Assembly (NCBI GenBank): GCA_009829735.1
Contig: CM020620.1
Location: 19,132,020 to 19,196,019, forward strand
Source: Pyropia yezoensis
Lineage: Eukaryota; Rhodophyta; Bangiophyceae; Bangiales; Bangiaceae
Direction: 5' to 3'
DNA: 64,000 bases
This document shows positions 9,901 through 19,739 of the stretch, one piece after another. The notes under the pieces were generated by a model, which was not told the DNA's origin, made no database searches, and worked only from the letters and a program-made list of their open reading frames with translations. The translations under genes and the position numbers were made by a program. Each line of letters starts with the position of its first letter. Position 1 is the first letter of the stretch.

Positions 9901-11225
9901 GGCCGCTGCCGCCCGCCGTCGCTGCTGCGACGGCCAGGAGTGGGCCGGCGGCCGGGGGGCCGACGGGGGCAGGCGGTGGGGGGCCCGCGGGTGACTCGCC
10001 GGCGGGTGCGCGGCCACCACCGCTCCCCGACCCCGACCCCAGCGCGCCTGCTGCCGGCGCTCTCCGGCAGGCCCTCCTGGGCCTGCTGGCGGCCCACGAG
10101 GCGCACTGCGCGGCCCCTGCCAGCGGCCTGCTGTGGTCGCTGGCGAGGGGGGGGCCCAACGCGGCGGCCGATGAGGCCGCCGACCCTCTGGCCCCTCCCC
10201 TGCCGCCCCCCCCCCACTACCCCGAGTACAGCGCCGGTGCGACCGACAGCACCTCGGCCGACAGGCCACACAGCCCGGCGCTGTACTCGCCACCCACGTG
10301 GCAGTCTCTCCTGGGGGGGGAGGCACCGGCAGCGCAGCGGGACTTGTCCCGCCCCGCCCATGCCGCCGCCCGCGCGCGCATCTACGCCGAGCTATCGCTC
10401 TGGCGGCGCGCGGGCATGGCGGCATGCCAGGGGGGTGGGGCGGCTCGCTGGCTGTCGGCGCTGCCGACGCTGGGGACCACCGGGACCACAATGCACGGCG
10501 CCGGCATGCGGGCGGCAGCTCGGCTGTGGCTGGGAGCGCCGCCGCGGTCCGTACCGCCGGCGCCCCGCTGTCGCTGCGGCCGCCACGCGGACGCGGACGG
10601 GCTGCACTTCCTGTCGGCGTGCCCGGAGCAGTCCTCCGGGCACGCGCGCCTCCACCACCACCTGGTGCACCTGGTGGCCGAGGCGCTGCGCCGTACGCCC
10701 TCGTGGGGGGGGGTGGAGGTGGAGGCTGTGGTGGACCGCGGTCGGGGCGCGCTTCGCCCCGACCTGCGCGCCACGCACGCCTCGTCGGGGGCGGTGGTGT
10801 GGGCGGACGCGTCGGTGACGGCGCCATTTGGCCCCCGCACCACCGCCCCGACTGCCGCCAGCCCCCTGCGGGCTGTTGCGGCCGAGACGCGGGAGAGGGA
10901 CAAGGTGGCAAAGTATGCCACCTCCCTCCCCGGGCCGGCCGCCTCCCACACCTTCACACCGTTGGTGTGGGAGGCGTTTGGGCGCATCGGCCCCGCCACC
11001 GCCAAGTGGCTGCGGGGGGCCATGCGGGGACCGGCCCTTGCGGGGGTGCGGTCCACCCTGCTGACCCGGGTGTCTGTTGCTTTGTGGCGGTCCCACTCCC
11101 GCGCTGTGTCTCTAGGGTACAGCCGGTGCTTTGGGACTGGGGGGGAGGTCCCGGAGGGGGACGTGGGGGGGCCACTTGGCCCGCGTGATCACTTTGTGAG
11201 GGTGGGTGAGAGAATTGGGGAGTAG
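6969..11225 (+). CDS. ORF2 protein: zinc fingers, reverse transcriptase, restriction-like endonuclease (copy 2)
   Basis: This is an intact 1418-aa replicase. The ATG sits inside the end of ORF1 (ATGAGTGA), so translation is probably coupled to ORF1 termination. Order: low-complexity N-terminus; a C2H2 finger (CPVVGC...HLSQAH, about residues 103-135); a CCHC-type finger (CRWC...HEALC, about 146-175); RT with LRPIGMPETLRKL (about 535-548), motif A QLDYRNAFN (Asp near 600), a Gly-Asp repeat insertion (656-694), motif B GAQQGDPLGPLL (about 725-736) and motif C FHDD (about 759-762); a CCHC knuckle CRCGRHADADGLHFLSAC (about 1200-1217); and the RLE with RPDL (about 1263), an Asp some 14 residues on, and ERDKVAKY (about 1305). 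These are the standard RLE signatures of R2-like elements. Nicking would act at the tRNA-Asp target if the flanks report the target truly. Confidence 0.9.
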   Translation: MSDPLGAGGGPGADTVPSRTVPAPGRGGGGGRRGDVGERGGGAGAGAAVAADPRGGATAAAEATAGTTVATAAATAAGEATAGTAAAAPAAAVAKADGGAAPPCVCPVVGCRVVPRGAVADRAGLAHLSQAHVIGEVPAATATELGLGGCRWCGRPYRAQRGPRGRSSLSAHEALCRLNPRRQGARVVAAAAPAAAAGDGGDARGAGAAQGAAAAGEWHTLFAADPPAWVAARADFLRRAAPTAADWSPLVASGARTVAHVPAALLGAWRVVAADALDWVRREPEQQHAWLWLLLLPSLLLHVPAVAPATAPDAPLPPLTHHVRAEAVLNGEFSTALADRNAGVWRPSWRRRLDGRRRVVRGGDQAATGLAPSQRRALRLVRAGRLSAAARALVADEPAPHSAAVWRKALLLFPPAASASTSAASVEAEFGDLLADAADFGDAATVPRGVTREAVTDAIRRASQGAAPGPSGLRVEHPWALEGGGQDALVGVLELLVSDAAVTRVPAAAAHALAGADLLLLAKPGGVGPDGLPGLRPIGMPETLRKLAASALAATVRGAAAELLSPAQLGVGVPSACERLVHELEAHLAHHPQHAVVQLDYRNAFNLVSRAAAAAVLRRALPPLAPYLEWVYGGEEAPTVYGWAAAAEGAGESGGADDGGDDGGGDGGDDGGGNGGDAGGGDGGDNGDGDGGDGAAPVADGPPPLPVPLPPPPPTRLALRAERGAQQGDPLGPLLHAAALWLVLRRLRDGHPGVLVRAFHDDVVAAGTPEDLAAVMADAATVGASVDAELAPAKCTGWSTAGAAAPPGWGGKWAAEGVVQFSVPLGGAAFVSAGVDGLVADQRRLVAAIAALPAEELQSQLLLLRLCAGPRANYWLRCLPLEAGARLAAAVDADAKTALGGMLCDARASTATREAVLERAALPPAMGGLGVGGRTRVVPAALLASWVDALRAGAAYSPTLRATADGLLAVPRVAADGGPLPPAVAAATARSGPAAGGPTGAGGGGPAGDSPAGARPPPLPDPDPSAPAAGALRQALLGLLAAHEAHCAAPASGLLWSLARGGPNAAADEAADPLAPPLPPPPHYPEYSAGATDSTSADRPHSPALYSPPTWQSLLGGEAPAAQRDLSRPAHAAARARIYAELSLWRRAGMAACQGGGAARWLSALPTLGTTGTTMHGAGMRAAARLWLGAPPRSVPPAPRCRCGRHADADGLHFLSACPEQSSGHARLHHHLVHLVAEALRRTPSWGGVEVEAVVDRGRGALRPDLRATHASSGAVVWADASVTAPFGPRTTAPTAASPLRAVAAETRERDKVAKYATSLPGPAASHTFTPLVWEAFGRIGPATAKWLRGAMRGPALAGVRSTLLTRVSVALWRSHSRAVSLGYSRCFGTGGEVPEGDVGGPLGPRDHFVRVGERIGE
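8934..9050 (+). repeat. GGCGAC-type microsatellite encoding Gly-Asp insert in RT (copy 2)
   Basis: About 39 codons of GGC/GAC/GGG encode a Gly/Asp-rich acidic linker between RT motifs A and B. It stays in frame in copies 1 and 2 and is present but diverged in copy 3, so it is tolerated in the folded polymerase, probably as a surface loop. Confidence 0.85.
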
Positions 11226-11270
11226 TCATTGGGTGTCAGGGGGAGGTGATCCTCGGACCGCCAATTAACC

Positions 11271-11321
11271 TAGTATAGTGGTCAGTATGCCCGCCTGTCA
11301 CGCGGGAGACCCGGGTTCAAT
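11271..11321 (+). pseudogene. tRNA-Asp(GTC) gene fragment at second copy junction
   Basis: It has the same 51 nt as 3928-3978, including both anticodon-stem strands and the truncated T arm. The flanking bases differ slightly from the first junction (for example AAAC versus AACC just before, and CGGTTCCT versus TGATTCAT just after), so the tRNA part is better conserved than its edges. A T6 run follows at 11357-11362. Confidence 0.85.
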
Positions 11322-11430
11322 TGATTCATCTGGCGATCCCGGTGGGAGAGTGCTCGTTTTTTCGCGGTGGGACGGTGGGGAGGGGTGCGGGTCACCCCCC
11401 CATCGCTTTTCTGGGCCGCGGGAGGGCGGT

Positions 11431-14327
11431 ATGGAGGGAGGTCGGGCGCGCTTTGTGTGTTTGGTGAGGGCGGTTGTGGGGGTGGTCGACGCGTTGGGCG
11501 GGACGACGACGACGGGGGAGCGGTTGCGAGTGCTTACAGCTGTCGCCGCCGCGATTCGGGCCAATGAGGGCCCGATTGCGCCGGGCGTACGGGCCGGTGA
11601 GGGCGCGATTTCGGCGGGCGTACGGGCCAATGAGGGCGCGATTTCGGCGGCCGACCTGGCCAATGAGGGGATGGGGGATGAGCCCATCGTGGAGTCAGCC
11701 GCACTGGCAACGCGGGCTTCTGCGCCTCCCCCGTGTGACAGCGGGATTGCACCGCCTGGGGGCGGGGCGGCGGACTTTGTCGGCTTCCTTGGGTCGCCCC
11801 CGGGGAGCCCTACCCCTGGGGGCGGCTGGGCTGGCTCCGCCCTGTCTCCCTCTTTGCGGGGGTGTGCCGCGCGGCCTGGCCGGGCGGCGTCGGGTGGCGG
11901 GGGGGGGGCGGCTTTGGCTGGCGGGGGGGGTGCCTCTGCTCCTCTTCCGGGTCGTGGCGTGGTGGGTGCGGCTTCCCGGGCGGCGGGCGCCCCGGCGTCG
12001 GGCGGTCTCCCTGCTGGCGTGCCCTCTGGTCGTGTGTGCGGCGCTGGCGCGTGTGGCGGGGGGGCGGGGGCGGCTGGGCGCGGCGCGGCGGCGTCGGCCG
12101 GGGTCGGCCGCGTGGGTGTCGCCCGCGGCGCTGCTGCCGCCGGTGCTTGTGGTCCTGCGTGAGCGCGGGGTGCTGCCGGGTTGTGTGGTGGTGCGGGTCG
12201 TGCTGTTGGCGGGGGAGGGACCTCGCTCGGCGGTGGGTGCGGCAGCGGCCTGGGTTGCGCGGCGCCGGCCGGTGATTGTGCTGTGTGTGGGGCGGCTGGG
12301 GGGGAGGCGGCAGCGGGTCTCGGTGGCGGTCGGCAAGGTGGACCGGGCGGAGCGGGTCAAGGTCTACCTGGTCTACCTGCTCAACCGGTACTACCTCAAG
12401 GTCTACACGCCCTACCTCGAGGACAAGGACACGGGGGGGGGGGGAACGAGTGTGCGAGGGTGAGGGGGCGCGTGTGGGGGCGCGTGGGCGAGGTGCGGCC
12501 GGTGGTCGCGCTGTTGCCGCCCCTCTTGCCGCCCCGCGTGACCCCTCGCTGGCGGCTCCGCCTGCAGGCGGGGCTGCCGCCGCCGGGGGGGCAACATGCG
12601 GCTGGTTGGCGGCGGTGCAGCGCGGTCTTGGCAACCACGCCCACCCTCCCGTGTCACCCACCCTTGCGGACGGCCCCGGCCGGGCAACGACGACAGACGG
12701 GCAGGCCGCCCGCGCCGCTGGCGGTGGCGGTGCTGCTGCGGGTGCGCGTCGTGCGGCGGCGGCTTGGGGTGCCCTTGCGGTAGCCGGGGAGTGTGGTGCC
12801 GCTGGTGGCCGTGCGGGGGGGGCTGCCGGGGGGGGTGCCGGGTGTGCTGGCGCGGGTGGTGCTGTGGGAGCTGGCTGGGGTGCGGGAGGCGCTGCCGTCG
12901 GCGCCGACGCCCGTGCCGCCGCAGCTGCGGCGAAGCTTGGCCGTGTCCGCCGCCGCTCCGCCAACGTTCCCACCCTCGAGACAGTGTATGTCTCGGGGGT
13001 GTCTCGTGACGTTCGCCAGCACCGCATGCGCGCGTTGCTGGCGGACGTCACAGGGGTTGACGCCCACATTTTTGTGGACGTCGACCGGTTCGGCGCCACC
13101 ACCGCCGTGACGGTGGTGGCTGCAGCGGCGGACACCTTTCGGCTGGCGGTGGGGAAGGGGCGTGCGGCCACTGTGCTGCGCCTCCTCCCCGGCGCCGACC
13201 CGTGGTCCCCGGCCCTCCTGGGTGCCGCGCGTCGGCGCTGCCTGGGTGCTGCGGCCGCGGCCGAGGCGGCGGCCGATTTTTGTCGCCGCCGCCTCGAGGC
13301 CAAGCTGGCCCAGCTCCCCGCCCGTGTGGCCATGCCCCCCCACCTGCGAGCGGCGTTGCATGCCCACAGTGAGGGCATGCTTTCGTCGCATGCAGAAAGG
13401 GGAGCTGACGCCGTCGCGTCTATCGGCGGAGAGGGGGACCGCCGGCGGCCCCCAAAGACTGGGGTGGCGGCTGGGGAGCCACCTGCCGTGGCCCCCGCGG
13501 GATCGGCTCATGCGGCGGCTGGGGGGCGACCTGCCGAGGCCCCCCCGTGCTCGGGTGTGGCGGGGCCAGCGTCGTTGGGGCTGCGGGGTGTCGCCGAGGC
13601 GGCGGGCATGGAGATCGTGGCTGAGCCCGCCGCCTCGGCTGACGGCCTTGCGACCCCCGCCCCTGACCTTGCCGCCACGACGGCCGTTCCCCCCACCTCG
13701 CCACCTGCGCCGGCGCCGGGCCCCCCCGCCAAGGGGGTGCCGGCAGACCTGGGCGACGGCATGGATGGCGTCACGCCGGCGGGCGGCGCCGCCCCGCCTG
13801 CGGCCACGCCGACCCAAAAATCCGTGGCTGCCTCGGCGGCCCCTCGGCCCCGACTCCACCCCGAAGGCGGGCCAAAACGCGCCGCAATCCCGAGGGCTGC
13901 GGCTCGGCTCCCTCCGCTTCCCCCGCCACCCACCAGGCCGCCCCCTGGCGCCGCACGCTCTGCCGCGTTTGCTGCGTCTGTGGCCCTTCCCCTCGGCGTG
14001 GCCGCCCGCAGGCGCGCTGCCACCGACCGCCGGCGGTCGCCTGCACGCCGTGCGCCTGGGCCGGCGCGGCGACAGCGTCCTGCGCTCGCTGTGTTGCGAC
14101 TGGGCGACGCACTTGCGTCGCCCATCCGCAAGACGTGCCGCCGCACGCGCGCGGCGAGCGCTGTGGAGCTCGCCGCCCGTAAGAAGGCCGTCCCGGCACC
14201 CCCCCCGCTAGCGGGGGGGGGTCGGGCTGCGACGACGGCGATTCTTCCGCCCTCCCTCCCCGCCACCCCTGGGCCATACCGGCCAGGGGCTGCGGCCCGC
14301 GTCAGCGACGAGGGTCACAATGAGTGA
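11431..14327 (+). pseudogene. ORF1 of copy 3, frameshifted
   Basis: The start (MEGGRARF) matches the position of ORF1 in copy 2. The first frame stays open to about 12162; the conserved RRM-like segment (VYVSGVSRDVRQHRMRALL, about 12985-13045) and the end (DEGHNE, stop at 14325-14327) are in another frame open from about 12276, so at least one frameshift lies between. N-terminal 11-residue repeats (RANEGAISAGV type) are found here but not in copy 2. The end again overlaps the ORF2 ATG at 14320. Confidence 0.7.
11557..11668 (+). repeat. 33-bp tandem repeats in ORF1 of copy 3
   Basis: Three full units and a partial fourth, of the form CGGGCCAATGAGGGC..., repeat at 33-bp spacing and code for 11-residue repeats RA(N/G)EG(P/A)I(A/S). 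No such repeat is in the matching part of copy 2. Confidence 0.8.
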
Positions 14328-16987
14328 CCCTCTGGGCGCGGGCGAGGGCCCGGGGGCCGACACGGTGCCATCACGCACTGTGCCGGCTCCCGGCAGGGGG
14401 GGGGGCGGCGGTCGACGCGGCGACGTCGGCGAGCGGGGGGGGGGGGCGGGCGCTGGTGTGGCCGTGGCCGCCGGCCCCCTGGGCGGCTCCTTGGCGGCGG
14501 AGGCCGCAACGGCCGAGGCGGCGGCTGCAAGGGCTGCGACGATGGCCACGGCGGAGGAGACGACGGGAGCGGCGGCGGGGGCACCGATGGCGGCAGCGAA
14601 GATGGCGGCTGGCGGCACGGTGCCCCCCGGTGTCTGCCTAGTGGTGAGCTGCCGCGTGGTGCTCCGCGGGGCCTTCGCCGACCGCGCGGGCCTGGCTCAC
14701 CTCATCCAGGCCCACGTGATCGGCGAGGTGCCCGTGGTTGCGGCCTCGGCGCTTGGGCTGGGGGGGTGCCGCTGGTGTTGGCGGCCTTACCGCGCGCATC
14801 GGGGGCCTCGTGGGCGGAGCTCTCTCTCCGCCCACGAGGCCCTCTGCCGGCTCAACCCCCGACGCCAACGCACCCGCACCGCCGCATCGGCGGGACCCGC
14901 CACTGGCGGAGGGGGCGGGGGCGCGGCGACCGCGCCTGTTGCGGCGTCAGGGGCTGCACCGCGGGGATGGGGGGACGAGCTGTTTTCGGCCACCCCCCTG
15001 CCTGGGCGGCGGCGCGCGCCGACTTTTTGCGCCGTGCGGCGCCAGCGGCGACTGACTGGGCGCCGCAGGTTGCGTCGGGTGGGCGCACGGTGGGGCACGT
15101 GCCTGCGGCGCTGCTTGGCGCCGGGAGGGCGCTCGCGGCGGACGCCCTGGACTGGGTCCGCCGCGAGCCGGAGCAGCAGCAGGCCTGGCTGTGGCTGCTG
15201 CTGGTTCCCTCCCTGTTGCTCCACGTCCCGGCCAGAGCGCCTTCCACCGCGCCGGATGCGCGCCGGCCGCCGCTCCTCCACTTCGCGCATGCCGAGGCGC
15301 TGCTGAACGGCGAGTTCCTCACCGGCTTGGCCGACCGCACTGCGGGAGTGTGGCGGCCGTCGTGGCGCCCTCGCCTGGACGGGCAGCAGGGGCGAGCGCG
15401 GCAGGGAGGCGCGGTGAGTCGGCTCACGCCGTCTCAGCGGCGGGCGCTGCGGCTGGTGCGGGCCGGGCGACTCAGCGCCGCCGCCCGCGCCCTCGTCGCC
15501 GACGAGCCGGCGCCCCACACGTTTGCCGTCTGGGTAAAGGCGCTCCTCCTCTTCCCCCTTGCCGCGTCGGCGTTCGCGTCGGACCCGACGGTGGAGGCGG
15601 GGTTTGCCGACCTCCTCGCCGACGCGGCGGATTTTGGCGAGGCTGCCACGGTACCGCGTGGGGTGACGCAGGAGGCGGTGGTGGATGCCATCCGCCGAGC
15701 TCAACGCGGCGCGGCGCCGGGCCCGTCCGGCCTGCGGGCCGAGCACCTGTGGGCGCTGGAGGGGGGGGGGCAGGACGCGCTGGTGGGGGTGTTGGAGCTG
15801 CTTTTTTCGGGCGCGGCGGTCACACGCGTGCCCGCCGCGGCGGCCCACGCCCTTGCAGGCGCGGACCTCCTCCTTCTAGCCAAGCCGGGGGGTGTCGGAC
15901 CGGACGGGCTGCCAGGGCTTCGGCCCATTGGCATGCCCGAGACCCTTCGCAAGCTGGCGGCGTCGGCACTGGCGGCGACGGTGCGCGGGGCCGCGGCAGA
16001 GCTGCTGTCGCCGGCGCAGCTGGGGGTGGGGGTGCCAAGCGCGTGTGAGCGGCTCGTGCACGAGCTGGAGGCACACCTCGCCCACCACCCCCAGCATGCG
16101 GTAGTCCAGCTGGACTACCGCAACGCCTTCAACCTGGTGTCGCGCGTCGCCGCAGCCGCCGTACTGCGCCGCGCCCTCCCCCCCCTGGTCCCATATCTGG
16201 ACTGGGTGTATGGGGGGGAGGAGGCGCCGACGGTGTACGGCTGGGCGGCCGAGGCGGACGGGGGGGGCGAGAACGGTGACGCTGGCGACGGTGGCGACGC
16301 TGGAGGCGGTAGCGAAGGCGACGATGGCGGCGGCAACGGCGGGGATGCTGGCGGCGGCGACGGCGGGGATGATGGCGACGGCGAAGGCGGCGGCGGAGAC
16401 ACGGGCGGCGGCATCGCTGGGGCCTCGCCAACGGACGGTCCCCCCCCTCTGCCTCTATCGCTCCTCCCACCACCGCCCACCCGTTTGACGCTACGGGCCG
16501 AGCAGGGCGCGCAGCAGGGCGATCCGCTCGGCCCGCTGCTGCACGCGGCCGCCCTGTGGCTGGTCCTGCGGCGTCTGCGGGACAGCCACCCCGGCGTGCT
16601 CGTCCGCGCCTTCCACGATGACGTGGTCGCGGCGGGCGCGACGGAGGACCTGGCGGCCGTCATGGCTGACGCGGCGACGGTGGGGACCAGCGTTGACGCG
16701 GAGCTGGCCCCCGCCACGTGCACCGGCTGGTCGCCAACTGGTGCAGCGGCACCGCCGGGGTGGGGGGGGAAGTGGGCCGCCGAGGGGGTGGTGCAGCTCT
16801 ATGTTCCCTTCGGCGGCCCCGCATTTGTGTCGGCAGGGGTCGACGGCCTCGTGGTCGACCAGGGCCCTCTGGTGGCCGCCATCGCGGCCCTGCCGGCGGA
16901 GGAGTTGCAGTCGCAGCTACTTCTTCTGCGGCTGTGCGCGGGGCCGCGCGCCAACTACTGGCTCCGCTGCCTCCCGCTGGAGGCCGG
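14320..16987 (+). pseudogene. ORF2 of copy 3, frameshifted and 3'-truncated
   Basis: It starts ATGAGTGACCCTCTGG like copy 2 and shows both N-terminal fingers. A frame change near 14880 moves the reading frame, after which the RT is open to the LTR junction. RT motif A (about 16110-16135), a diverged Gly-Asp insert, GAQQGDPLGPLL and FHDD (about 16610-16622) are present. Homology ends at LPLEAG just before 16988; the CCHC knuckle and endonuclease are lost. Confidence 0.8.
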
Positions 16988-17456
16988 TGTGGCAAAAACC
17001 TCTCGCACACGCGACACCCAAGTTGGGGCGGTGTACAGGGGCTGCCTACCGTGTCGGGGGAGCCGGAAGATGTGCAAGTCGCACACACTCTATCCCTGTT
17101 GTGGGGCAATCCCCCCACTGACAAACAAGAAGATGGTGTGTGGTCCAACAGTTTCTTGGTCGGGACGGGGAAGCAAGGCCAAGCCCTGATGTCCCTCCCC
17201 TTATCCCCCGAGGGTCCCCTCAGAATCTCGCCACTCAGAATCTCCCACCCCAGCACCTGCCCACCGGGCCACACGAAAATTCAAGACGATAAATGCAGAA
17301 AACCCTCAAATCCAAGTTGGATTTACTACTAAGCTAACTATCCCAAACTTAGGGAATATGGCCCCAAATGCAGGGGGAGGAACGGGTCAGGCTAGTGGCC
17401 TGCCGCCCCTTGCATGGCACGTGTTGCCCCCCTACCTGGGGGCCAATACTGCCACA
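16988..17456 (-). repeat. 3' LTR of element A
   Basis: 469 bp with TG...CA ends, the same length as 35554-36022 and differing at about a dozen positions. It is the 3' LTR because the primer binding site lies next to the other copy. Confidence 0.92.
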
Positions 17457-17471
17457 CTTCCCTCTCCTCAG
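17457..17471 (-). other. Polypurine tract of element A
   Basis: On the minus strand CTGAGGAGAGGGAAG directly precedes the 3' LTR, the position and composition of a plus-strand primer. Confidence 0.7.
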
Positions 17472-17795
17472 ATCCGACCGACCCGGTCGGCCCTGTGAGG
17501 GGGTGCGTAAACGCACGTCTCGGCGGTGGGGGCGCGACTTGCTGTCCCCTCCTCGAGTACGTAGCGCGGATGTGGAGGCGGTCACGTTGACCGCCCCTCT
17601 CCTCAAGCTTGCCCTCTAGGCAGCTTGCTTTCCCCGGTTCTCACTTCACCACCACCACAACATCCCCTTCACCTTCCCCTGGGCCGCCCCACGCTGGGGA
17701 GGCCACCCATCTACCCACGATCCGAGCCCCCCTCAACTTGAGGCGGGTCTCGTGCCGCTGTAGCCAGGGCGTCCCTCCCCAACTTGGGGAGGGCC

Positions 17796-19739
17796 ATGGC
17801 GACCCCGGGGGTGGAGACGGACTCCCTTGACGAACGTATGGAGGACACCTCCTACAGTGCAGCGCCCGCCGCGACTTCCGGCGGGGGCTCCGCGGATACT
17901 GCGGGGGATGGGACTCCCGCGTCACCCGGCTTTGGGTTGACGGCGGGATCTCCCCCGGAGGCGGGACAAGTTGTCCCGCGTGAGGCCTTGGGGCGGTGGT
18001 TTTACCCCGCTTGGCCTCTGTATGAGGAGGGGTTGACTGTTTTTCGCTCTGGCCGACTTGGCACAGCGATGGGTCGGGTGTGGGACCGCCTACGGGAGAG
18101 GTATCCCCGTAGGGTCGGGTTCTTTGCCGGCTTCAGGACGGACCAGTTTGCCTTCCTGGACGATGAGGAGGTCGAGGACGTACAGCAGGCCAAGGCCATG
18201 GTGGACCGCGGGGGAACTATCCCTGGTCCCGGCGACTTGCCGACCCTTACTTGGGACGCGGTGGCAACTCGCCCCCCGTACCTTCTCGAGGCCGATCCGC
18301 ACACTCATCACTTAGATGTGCGGATGGAGAAGGACTTCCGGCGAGGTCCCTACTTGGTGACCTCGGCTCAACTTGAGTTTCCGCAGCAGTCCGCTGCCAG
18401 TAAGGAGCAGAACTACCCGAAGACGCCCGAGTGGTGGCCTCCAGTTCAGGTCCCCTACGGGTTCCCTGCGTTGCTGCCACATTTGCTCGACCACTTCGGC
18501 TCCGTCATGCTGACGGCTAGCCCAGATCACCTGGTGTGGGCCATGTTGGCCACCCAGTGGCTCCTCGAGGTCATGTCGACCTGGGTGTCCTGTGTCCAGC
18601 GGCGGGGGATGCTCTGGCATCTTCCCCTCCGGCTCATCCAAGGTTTGGAACAGCTCACGCCTCAGCTAGTTGCTGAGGGGTGCTCATCAAGACAACTCAC
18701 TCTACTTGAGAAGATGCTCCGCCTCCACAAGTTTACTGAGTGGGAGAGCATTGAGCACAAGTTGCGCCGCCCCACTCGTGGGCCCAAGGACGATGGCACA
18801 CTTCGCCAGTTCGTATAGGTCGCTCGTGAACTTCACGACGGCCGTGTGGTACTACGAGAGGGGCTGGGCATCGGGGACTACCCGTATGCCCCGGGGGTGG
18901 ATCGCCACACTGCGCCACCCCCGGACAAGGCCAGAGTGATTTCCGTGCCTTCTCATGATGACCACATGACCCAACCCACTGCGGGGGCCCCGAGTAGGGG
19001 TCGCAGTTACACTCGGGCACCGCCACCTCGGCGTGCCCCTTCGCTTCCTCCTGTCCCCTAACAGCCGCACGTGGACATCCCGATAAGCGTGGCCGTTGAG
19101 TCGTCTACCCCGGGGTCCCCCAACTTGGGGGCCACCCTTCTGACGGTTTACCCCAAGTTGGTGTTACCGGCCACGCCTCTGACCTCAGAGATGATAATCA
19201 CCACGTTGGTGCGCACCATTTCTTGGTTGGCCGCGTCAACCGCAACCCTTCAAGTTTCCGAGACTCCTCACCTTGAGGAGCGCGTTCGTACTGCGGTGGC
19301 GACCGCGAGTTTCGAGTCGGTGGCGGAGTTTATGACGGCCAAGTTGGCTCGCATCAGATCTATTGTGCCCCAGCCAGCCCCACTTGGGCGTGGCAAACGT
19401 CGTGCGAGTCGGGCATACTCGCCTCCTCGCCGTCGTCGCCGACGCTCACGGCGTTCTCCCTCCGTGTCGGACAACGAGTTGTCTTACTCCGTCTCGGAGT
19501 CCTCTACTCCATCAAAGTCGGAGTCGGTCCGGCGTCTGCGTCGCCAACTTGCGCGCAATACCAAGCAGAAGGGCAGCCGCGGTTGTCGCCACTCGCGCGA
19601 CCGTGAGGGGCGCGACGGTTCCGACTTGGAGCCGCCGGCCCCGCCGACTGGTGGGGAGCGTTATCGACGTGGGTCTCGCCGCTCGCCTCCACGTGAGGGC
19701 GAGGGCCGTGGGGTTGGACGGTCTAGCATGCATGCCTAG
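17796..19739 (+). pseudogene. Antisense accessory ORF of element A (about 647 codons, two in-frame stops)
   Basis: The ORF opens at GCCATGGCG and runs in one frame to 19739, broken only by TAG at 18816-18818 and TAA at 19059-19061. It lies on the strand opposite to gag-pol, between pol and the 3' LTR, and its end overlaps the pol end by 17 nt. Residues about 205-310 contain YPKTPEWWPPVQVPYGFP, then DHFGSV, then QRRGMLWHLP and a helical stretch ending HKFTEW; each has a counterpart in the antisense ORFs of elements B and C. The C-terminus is Arg/Ser-rich (RRRRRRSRR), fitting nucleic-acid binding or nuclear import. No known domain is recognised. Antisense ORFs in the same place are known in some plant Ty3 (Tat/Ogre) lineages, but I cannot show homology to those. 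Confidence 0.75.

Larger units (their letters stand above)
3979..11270 (+). mobile_element. RLE-type non-LTR retrotransposon, copy 2, full length
   Basis: This is a complete unit of 7292 bp between two identical tRNA-Asp pieces. It has a 5' UTR of about 109 nt, ORF1 (4088-6976), ORF2 (6969-11225) overlapping by 8 nt, and a 45-nt 3' UTR. The order C2H2/CCHC fingers, RT, CCHC knuckle, RLE places it with the early-branching, often site-specific RLE elements (R2, NeSL, R4 and relatives). The clade cannot be fixed without a tree. Both ORFs are open, so this is the best template for the family. Confidence 0.88.
11322..16987 (+). mobile_element. RLE-type non-LTR retrotransposon, copy 3, truncated by LTR of element A
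   Basis: This third array member is more diverged from copies 1 and 2 than they are from each other. It contains a damaged ORF1 and ORF2 and stops at 16987, where the LTR of element A begins in the middle of the region between RT and RLE. The missing 3' part does not resume after element A at 36023. Confidence 0.85.

Noticed and set aside
7020-10361. A 1113-codon open frame on the minus strand of copy 2 (and 886-3018 in copy 1)
   Set aside because: It is the complement of the intact ORF2 in DNA so GC-rich that stops are rare on both strands. The sequence is Arg/Gln/Gly-biased with no domain.
11810-13378. 522-codon minus-strand frame over ORF1 of copy 3
   Set aside because: Low-complexity Pro/Arg/His shadow of ORF1; not conserved as a protein in copy 2.
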